Assembly: GCA_020091685.1 (NCBI GenBank)
Contig: CM034600.1
Coordinates: 7,391,837 to 7,455,836, forward strand
Direction: 5' to 3'
Source of the DNA: Lutjanus erythropterus
Taxonomy: Eukaryota; Chordata; Actinopteri; Lutjaniformes; Lutjanidae
DNA: 64,000 bases
Shown: positions 11,901 to 21,719 of the stretch, in pieces
How positions within the stretch are numbered: position 1 is the first letter of the stretch
How the letters are laid out: each line of letters starts with the position of its first letter
The notes under the pieces: model-generated
Told to the model about the DNA's origin: nothing
Seen by the model: only the letters and a program-made list of their open reading frames with translations
Databases searched by the model: none
Made by a program: the position numbers and the translations under genes

Positions 11901-14900
11901 ATAATTAAGGTCTGTCTCCTTGTGTAAATGTCACAGAAGGTGGAAAATAATGAATAATGTGACTTATATATGACTGATAACTACCTAAAAACATCATTCT
12001 CTGCAGGGATATTCTGCTGTGGCCCTTGTCCAGTAGTTGCCATCCAGCAACATTACCTCCGTGCCCGTTATGACTCCTCGTTCATCTATGCCTCTGTTGA
12101 CGCCGACATCGTCCGGCTGATTGTGCGCAATGGACTGGTGGTGGGGAGGACGGTGGACACTGAGTCTGTGGGACAGCTCATCTACACCAAGAGCATCGGC
12201 TCAGACAGACCAGAGAACCTGACTCACACTTACAAGAGACAGAAAAGTGAGACACTGTCCTCTACTGTGTGTGAGGCTTTCCATAGAGAGAGATTTACAG
12301 AGTTAAAGGGACAGTTCACTCCAAAACCAAAAAGCATATTCAGAGATATCTGTCTTCTCTCCAATATGGTGGGACAAAATGACAGAAGTCTTGTATTGTT
12401 TTAAGCACCAAAAAATAAATTAAAAAATTCAAATCCAGCATCACTTTCCAAAAATCATGACCTCATTACTCAAGAAATTTCACAGACCTTGTGGTGAGTA
12501 GTTTCATGTAGGAACTACTTTCTCTCTGTTAGAAAGGAAGTTGTTCTAGTAGATTCTAAAGTAGTTCCAGTAGATTCTACTCCAGAAAAAAAGTAGTTTG
12601 AAGACAAAACTGCTCACAACAAGGTCTGTGAATTATTTTGAGAAACTGGGTCATGATTTCTGTAAAGAGACACTGTTTTTTAATTTTTCTAATGTAGTTT
12701 TTGGTGCTTGAAGCAACACATGGCTTGTGCCATTCAGTCTCATTATGTTTGAGATAAGGTAGAAATCTCAATGGTCAATATTTCCCTAACTCTGCAACTT
12801 ACACCAAATCAGTACAGATGAATAAATAGCACTACACCGGAGGAAAAATTTATATTTTTGATTGTGGGGTGAACTGTCCCTTTCACAAAACAGGTTAGAT
12901 ACAGTACAGTGTATCTTCTTAAAAAAGCTGCCAATTTGCGCAATGAGAGGAGTCATCATGATGCAAACACAACATACAGACAGTAGTAGTAGTGTGCTCT
13001 CCCTCTTTTTTCTCAGTTTACAGTATGTTTAAGTTTTTGTTTTCTGTCCATTTTCAGGGCAGAAACCAGCAGACACCTCAAGATGCGGGCAGTTTGGTTA
13101 GTAGCATCTTCACCCTGCACTCTGTGCAGAACACCCACACAAATACCTTAAAATGGAAGGTATTTTGCAACTTAAAAGTTAAAAGTTTTTCCCCCTCTAG
13201 TAGCAGTATGGTGCTGTTTTTACATTCTTTGGTTCCTGTTCTGTTTGTCTCGCCTCACACAAGCACATACACAATACATGTTGCCAATGGCTTTACATTA
13301 TTGCCCTGATGTACGGATGGCGGTTACACGCCCAGAAATGTGAAGGGTAATAGAGGGTGTGGACATGATGTTACAGCAGGCGGAAGTCACTGCAGTTACA
13401 CCCACTGTGGCAGTGTTAGCTTTCAGCTTGAATGCTGTGAAAACATAAGAAAAGAAAGATATCCTTTTATCTTCTTCATGACAATTTAATACTCTCACTT
13501 CTTTCATGAGAAAATCTCTCTCATTTTTACAGTTCAGATGTCTGGTGTGCGGTCCATGAAAATGCAGGCTGGACCAGGTAAGCTTCCAATCTACTCAAAC
13601 TATCACAAAGCATGTGCTTAGACACCATATTGGCTTTATTTTTACAATGCCTCCATAGACTTGTGACTTCACTTGGACTTGAACATTTAAAATTGTTATT
13701 TGTCAAATCACATCATAAATGAGAAAGTTGTGTGATTGAGTGTACAAAAAGATTTGACAAGAAGTTGACAGAACAAACTGACAAAAGCCAAAGAAAGAGA
13801 AGAAAATTAAAAAGAGAAGAAAATAAAAAAAAAGAAAAAGAAAGTTAATGTGGTGGTGACATTCTGATGCAAATTATCACGTCCAATAATTTTCACATGG
13901 GCATGAAGAGATTTCCTGGAGGCCAATTTAATTTCAAGTAGCCTAAGCTGCACAACAGATAATTAACAGCTGTTTCCATCACTCAGACATCAACTTGAAC
14001 GTGATTGGACAAATGCAAAACCCGCTGGTGGTCTTTGTTTTCCATTTTTAACCTACAATAAAGCTTGTCAGATGTTCCAGAGACCTCACATTCCTTCCTC
14101 TTTATTATCCACATATTAGTTACTAAATAATTCAAAAACAAGAAATAGGTTGCGCATTTCCAAATGAAGCTGCACGTCCAAGCCCATTTTATGTGCACAA
14201 AGAACGAGCTCAGAGCACGTAGTCAGGCTGAGCAAGTGTTTTGTTCTCTTCCAGAAATATATCCTTTTATCTTCTTCATGACAATTTAATATTCTCACTT
14301 CTTTCATGAGAAAATCTCTCTCATTTTTACAGGTTTTTATTCTGGTGTGCAGTCCATGAATAGGCAGTCTTTCGCAGGTAAGCTTCCAATCTACTCAAAC
14401 TATCACAAAGCATGTGCTTAGACACCATATTGGCTTTATTTTTACAATGCCTCCATAGACTTGTGACTTCACTTGGACTTGAAGATTTAAAATTGTTATT
14501 TGTGCCATGAACCAATTCAAGTCCCTTTATTTTCTAAATGTTAACCCACCGCTGGAATATAGTAAAATTATCTGTGCAAATGAGGAACTTTGAATGAAAA
14601 CATTTTAGACTGTCTATTCACACTGTCTGAAATCAGCCGCTTATCCATTCATCCACTATTTCCCACATAATAATAAAGCCTCAATATTTTTTCTTTTAAA
14701 TTTCTTATATTTACGAGTAATCATCATGTCACACATGTCCCCACTGACTTCTCCTAGACTGGCAAACTTCTATCAATGGTGAAGATTTGCATTTTTAGTA
14801 TTCAATTCAAAATATGTTATGTGTCCAACCAAAGCAAGTCATTTAAGACCACAGCTTTCCAATGTGACAGGAACGTTTGAGTCAGTCTGCATGTACGCAG

Positions 14901-17900
14901 CTTGTACTGATTATTAGGTTCAGGAAATATACACAAACAGCCCGATTCAAGTAATATTTGATTTATAATGACATGCTTTAAAGGAGAAATCTGTAATATA
15001 TTTACTGTAATAAATAATATAATGAACATTATATGTCATGAGAGCTCAATAAAACATGTTGAGTTGAAATACTCACTTCTCTGACTTCAACTCAGCAGCT
15101 ATGGTGTCCCCCTTTGAAATTTCTATTTTGGGCCGGAATAATAGATTTTCATATGGCTATTTAATATTAATTGGAGTTCAAATAAATGCCAAATGTTCAC
15201 TAAATGAATTAGTGTCTCTTTATGAGTTGTAAGTGAACAATATGTTAATGGAGTTCAGCAGGCAGTGATACAGGCAGCCACTTAACTCAAAGTCCAAAAA
15301 TCTCAAAGTGTGAATTTACAGAGCAGTGGAATTTTGGCTTAACTTTACATTGAAAAACAAATGAAAGTTATAAGCAGCTGATCAGCTTGCAGTGTAGGAC
15401 TTGTCATTACTTTCTCTTGTCAGTTTACGATGTTGCATGCGTCTTGCATTCCTGTGAAGCTCCTGCAGCCTGCCTGAGCTTCCCTGAGTATGGGGAGGAG
15501 GGGGCAGAGGAAACAACTCACTTCAACCGTAGGTCGTATATTGTATAGGATTTCAACCTATTTAATATACCGTCTATGGCTCCATCTCACTATTTGGACT
15601 GCTGTGCTCATTTTTGCATATCCAATTGCTACATATTGTTCCTGTAAGTGTGTGAGATTTATGGGGATTTGTTGAAAGGATATGACAGAAATGGAATGAA
15701 ACACTCAGCATTTATACCTCTCTTCCACGGAGGCCACCATGTTGTGCTGCCATGTTTCTACAGTAGCCCAGAACAAGTTTAAGGCCACTGTGGGTTCTCC
15801 TACACACTTGGAATGGGAGGGTGAGGTGAGGTGTTTGCTGTTTGCGTCTAGTTCACCACTAGATGCCTCTAAATTTTACACAGTGTGTCTCTACGGGGAG
15901 GTTAGATGTCAAATGTAACATGCTTCAAAGTAGTTGTGGTGACCACAGAATTTCATGCATCAACTACTTTCTTTTTGCAGTTGAAAGTGACAATGATCTT
16001 GAGCTTTTGTTTTATGGTGCTTTGAGTACCACAAACCAAGTGCCATTTAGTTTCATTTGGCTTGATAGAAGGCAGACCTCTCTACAGCCAGTATCTCCTT
16101 AACTATGCAACTCACACCAAAAAAATCTATATGGATAAAAATATGGGGGGAAAAATTTGTATTTTTGGTTTTGGGGTGAACTGTCCCTTTAAGATTGCAA
16201 TGTCGTGTACAGTATCGTAGTGTTACCAGTGGAATATTTTCCCCACTGGTTTGTCTGGTACTTATTTTTAGCAACGCTCACATCTCTTCCTTTCAGCTCC
16301 AGAAGCGAAGTCACCTGGTTTGGACGTGTCCCTGAACATAGATGGGGTGCCATCAGTGGGCGACAGCATCGTCATGTGTGTGACGGTCACAAACCAGTCA
16401 AGCAGCCCCAGAATCCTCATGGAGCACGTCAACGCTCAGCTGAAGGAGTACAACAGCAACCCGCAGGAGAGCTTCTGGAAATCACACAAAGAAGTGCACA
16501 TACAGTCGAATGAAGGTGAGGAGTGTTCTTTCAATACATTTTTCAAATTACATTTTTTGTACAATTTACTCTACTGGCTTGGGTGCAGTTATATTACTGT
16601 TTGATGAATTGAATGGCTGAAGAACTTTGAGATAAGATAGAACTTTATTAATCCAGAAGGCGATTCTTGTGTTGAAGATTGCTCCAAAATTAGAGTAACA
16701 GAATCAAACAATAGAGCAGCCATTCCCAAACTTAAGAATGCCAAGGGCAAATCTGAAATCTGGAAATCTTCTGAGGCCCACAACAACTTTAATCACAACT
16801 CTGATCAACACATGAGATTAATCGTGTCAACGACAAGATACATGATACGGAAAAATTAAGAATAAGTCATTTAAATGCCATGGCTTGGGTTTAGTCATGA
16901 TTATTTTTATGAGTTGATCGTAAATATTTTATGGTCATTTCAAACTCAAAAAAATCAAACTTAAAAATATTTTTATTAATTCTTTTTCATGATGAAAAGA
17001 AAGCAGAATTCTGCAAAAAATATTGTAATAAGTAATAATAAAACAAACACTAAAGATTATTTGTAATTTCTGTTTGATTTGTTTCTTTCATGTTAATTTT
17101 TCCACATCCTTTACGTTCTCTGCAGTGTTGAAGCTCTACCACACCATCCCTCTCTCTGAGTATGAGTCAGTGGTGGCAGCTGAAGACATTGTGAACGTGG
17201 CGGTGGTGGTGAAGGACGTGAGGACAAAGGAAAGAGTCCTGGCTGTGCAGGAGTTCAGGATGAGCTCACCAGAGATCACCATAGAGGTACAGCAGCATCC
17301 AGCATCCCTACTCTTCAGCTCTTAAATAAATGATGCAGTGTTGTCTTCCCTTCTCTTTCTTTTTCATCTTTGTTCACTTTGATCTCTTTTGTGGGTGTCA
17401 GTTGGACATGACAATATGAAGTTATTATTTTTATTTTTTATTTTAATGAGTACAGACAGAACTTCATATCAAACTTCATATTCAGCCCCCCCCCCCCCCG
17501 TGCATCCATGCTTGGTGACCTAGATGTTAGAACCTTTCACAATCACTAAATAATATCATGATATTTATAATACATCATTATACACACAAAATTTGCCATG
17601 TGTGACAGTTTATTTCCCTCATCACACAGTCTTACAGTCTTGGAGGTTAATATTGTACACTAAAAATGGTCTGAGGGTAAAATTATTTTTCTTTATTCTT
17701 TATTTCGATCCCTTTAGCCTCTACAAAATGTTTGCTCATCTTCCAGGGTTCCACACAAAAGCAGCATCAGTAAAAACTAACTACAACTTAAAATCACACA
17801 CTGTCAAAAGAAAAGGCAAAACAAGCTGGATCCGTGAAATAATTTTCTACATATGAAAAGGTAGATAACAGGAGCGTGCAATGAAAACACACAAACCAAA

Positions 17901-20900
17901 AGAAAATGGAAAATCAAACCAGGTCCAAACAGCAATAACTGAAAAATGTGTGAAATTTGTAAACTTTTGTGACTTCTACTTTTGAAACTAACAAAGGAGC
18001 AAATTCCAGGCAAAGGAAACTTTATAGAGAACAGTTCTCATCATGCATGTGAAAATGCCACTAATAAGATGGCCAGTGCTCACTTGACATGTATCAAACT
18101 GTCTTCATGACAAGAACTTATTCATAATATGACAAGTTGCATAAGTAACAGATGACTACATGAATTCATCCTCTACATTTAGCTATGATAATCATCGGCA
18201 CATCTCACACATACATGCATTGAATGGAAAATGAAGAGAACAAAGAACTTATCTCGCTGCTCTGTTCTGTGCAGCGTGATTATTTCCTAAATGCTTCTCA
18301 GCAGCTAATGTCAAATGTCTGGGCAGTACTGTGTTACGGAGAAATTACAACAGAAGAAACTGCAATGCACATTTTCGTCATGGAAACAATATGACCAATC
18401 TCAAATTAAGGCAGTAAATTATGCAGTTTAACACCCAACAATATGGTCTTTGTGACAACTGATATTTCATCTATAGACAGGTTGAGAGGAGTGGTTTTAG
18501 TAAGAAATTTCCTGCAAAAACAATACATTTAGTTTTGACAATGTTCAATACTAAACTGCTCATTCTCATCCATTTAGTGGTATGCAGCTCAGCATATAGA
18601 GTCAGTCTTATTAATGTTGTTGAACAGAATTGAGTCATCTGCATACATTACTACAGAGGGGTACCAGCCACCAGCCAAATGCTGGTAAAATATTCAAGTG
18701 TCCTGGTACATTTGCTTCACTCACCAGCCCAAAAACAATGCTAATGAATGGCTGGTAAAATCTGAACAATGACTAGCCATTATGCTGGTGGATGAAGAAG
18801 TTAATTACAGACCCTGTAAGAAGAGGTGGAGGTAACTAATTACAACTGCTCAAATTACTGTAATTAAGTAGGTTTTTTTTTCTTGATACTTTTTTCTTGA
18901 TGCTTTTATGAGTACATTTTCAAATCTGTACTTTTACTTTAAGTATGCATTACAAGATATAATCTACTTAGTTACTTTTAAAATCATAGTTGAGTACTGA
19001 GTACAATTTGAATTAATATCCAAACCTTTCATCTGCATTTTAGTAGCCAGTAAGGTGATTTGATCACAGATGGACCAATGAAAACCTGAACATATGGATG
19101 AAAAACAAAACAAAATGCTGCAGCAGCTCATGTTTGGAGTAAGGAAGTTAATGATCAATCATTAATCAATTAATTGCCAGCAAGAATTTAACCAAATAAA
19201 AATGTTTTCATTGATATTTATTCAATAGTCATAGCAGTAACTGCACCTCATTTTCTGGAGGAGCCGTTTGTTGATTAAGGAAAATTTAACTTAGACTTAA
19301 AATGACAAGAAATAAGAAATAAAAAAGAAAATAAGGGGAAAAACTTGTTTTGTATCTTGTAATTTACAAGATACAAAACAAGTTAATCAACTGTTGTCAT
19401 TTTCAACAATGGGTAACTATGTAACTATGGTGTTTCCACAGATCGAAGGAGGGGACAGCATCCAGGTGAAGAAGGAGTACACTGCCCACGTGTCCTTCGT
19501 CAACACATTTACCAAAACTTTGAGCGAAGCTGTGCTGACTGTAGAGGGATTTGGCTTGTTACAGGGCAAACAAGTAGCCAGGTAAGTCTGTTTATAGTTG
19601 GACTGAAAGACAGACAATAAATCATCATTTTAAAGAGATATTTCTGGTTACACAAAACTCCAACTTTAGTTGAGTTCATTGGAGTTTTTTGTGATTTTCC
19701 AAAGAGCAACTCAAACAAACTCATCAAACTCAGGAAGTGAAACTACCCAAACATTTTTTTTTATATTTCTGGTTGTTGCCTGCGTGGCTCGTTAAGATAA
19801 CAGAGGTGTTCTTCAAAAAAAAAAAAAAAAAAATACAGTCCATCCTGCGATCACATTCTGGTGATGTCATGCATGTCTTCCTCATTTGAGGTGAGAAGGA
19901 AAGATCGGTTTATGCTTGAAGTGTCTGAGGAATGTGGTTTGGGAATGCTGTCAGGTATGTTGTTGCAGCAGTGGGAACATAAAGTTGTTACAACTGAACG
20001 TGGCTGCATAACTTTGTGGGCAGAGGAAACTGCTTCTACAGATAACTAAATCACAGAATTTATATATTAAAAGAAAAGTGAAAATAACTTCATAATTGAA
20101 AGTAATGATGAGTGCATCAGAAAAAAAAAACAAGAGAAGACATAAAATAAAAGCCACAGCACAGTTCAGATTGATGTGCAGTGTGTCTCTCTGGCTGTGA
20201 CATGCACTGTCATTTTTTAATAATTCATCACAACCATTCCATGGGTAATTTCAAATATTCCAAACACATTTTTCAAAACAGTGTCTGTTCCTTAAAATAT
20301 ATACCATTATAACCCATGACCAGCTTCTTAAATCTACAGCTGACCTCAAGGTATCCCTCCTTAAACTGTAATTTGCATTGTTGTATATTATATTATTGTA
20401 ACGTTACTGTTCATTTCAAACAAACCTAATCCACTGCTCTCTACAGTGGTCGCCTTATAGTTGCAGCATAGCTGAAACACATTAATCTGCACCTTCGCTC
20501 TGTGTGCAAGTTAGAAAATGTGTGTTTTTCCACATGTAAATATTTAATTTTGTTTTGGTCCGAGAGTGTGTCATATTATTAGTATTGTATTTATTTTCAT
20601 ATGGGAGACTAGGGGCAGTTTTAACAGGGGGCAAGTGTAACACGCTTTATTTGCCTAATCACAAACAAGCTAGAGTGATGACACTTAACACTGCACTGGA
20701 ATTTATAATCTAGTTACCACTACAGTAGCCTTGCTTTGAATGCATATGATGCCTGACATCTAAAATAATTTGAAAAATCTTAAGTGATACTATCAGATAC
20801 TGCAGCAATAATGTGATTAATTTCAGGTTCATTTGTATTTGAGATACAGTGGGTTAATATGACTTGCTCTAACAGTGCAACTGTAATACTCTTTTTGACG

Positions 20901-21657
20901 CAGACATTTGACTAATAGACTTTTTGCATTTAACATTATAGTCTTGTATTTCTTAATGAAAATATATCAGTTGTGTTATTAATTAGCATCAAAAGATTAT
21001 TGGTGTACAATTGAGTTATGAAGGAAAGTGTTAAATATGTTACAACTGTCCCCAGTCTCCCCTAAAGAGCTTGATTCCTCTGTCTTTAATCAGTGTTGAA
21101 GGACGTGTTGTCTTGTTGTGACTCCTGTTAGCAGAGCTTAAACATCTGTTTTCTTTGGGTTGCCAGGTTTTGTCTGCAGTCAATATTCCATATTTGCATT
21201 TTGCGGTTTCCTTGTTTGCAGTTTTAAGATGTAATCCAATTTCCTCTGTTCCTGTCCTCTCCTACTTCTTTTATGGCTTTTACAAACTTTGTTAATGAAA
21301 GTTTTTTTTTTTTTTATTTCTTCTTTTCCTGCTTCAGTATTTGCCCCTTATTTCAGTCCCCTGGAGACACGGTGGCTTTTTATTGGCACAGACAATGAAT
21401 CAAAAGTTTCACCCCAGAGACGGGTAAGCTAGCTAATTAGAGAAGAAATTCAGCAGAGCCATCTAGTTAAGAGGTAATACATCATCATGCTAAATACTGG
21501 AACAATGAAAGTACTTTGGCATTTGCTTCTTTGGCCTGGGAAAGGGCAGAACGTGAGGTCTAGGAGCCAGAAAAATCTCTGTACCTGGACATGGATTTGT
21601 TGAATAATTGGTGGTATTAATCAGCACTCATCACCCACCCACACACACACACACCCA

Positions 21658-21719
<62 letters not shown>

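Noticed and set aside
11970..12404. 144-residue open frame read as one exon
   Set aside because: The coding part ends at the GTGAGA donor at 12247; the tail is a MITE.
13058..13164. Possible extra exon after TTTTCAG, reading [11 protein letters not shown] in the phase left by exon 9
   Set aside because: No GT donor gives the phase needed for exon 10A, 10B or 11, and the frame meets a stop. The linker length is already right without it.
13533..13577. Exon 10A read in the next phase ([14 protein letters not shown])
   Set aside because: It would put exon 11 out of frame, and exon 10B has a stop in that phase.
16205..16513. Alternative 102-residue frame across exon 11
   Set aside because: It is out of phase with exons 9, 10 and 12 and has no transglutaminase similarity; the other frame does.
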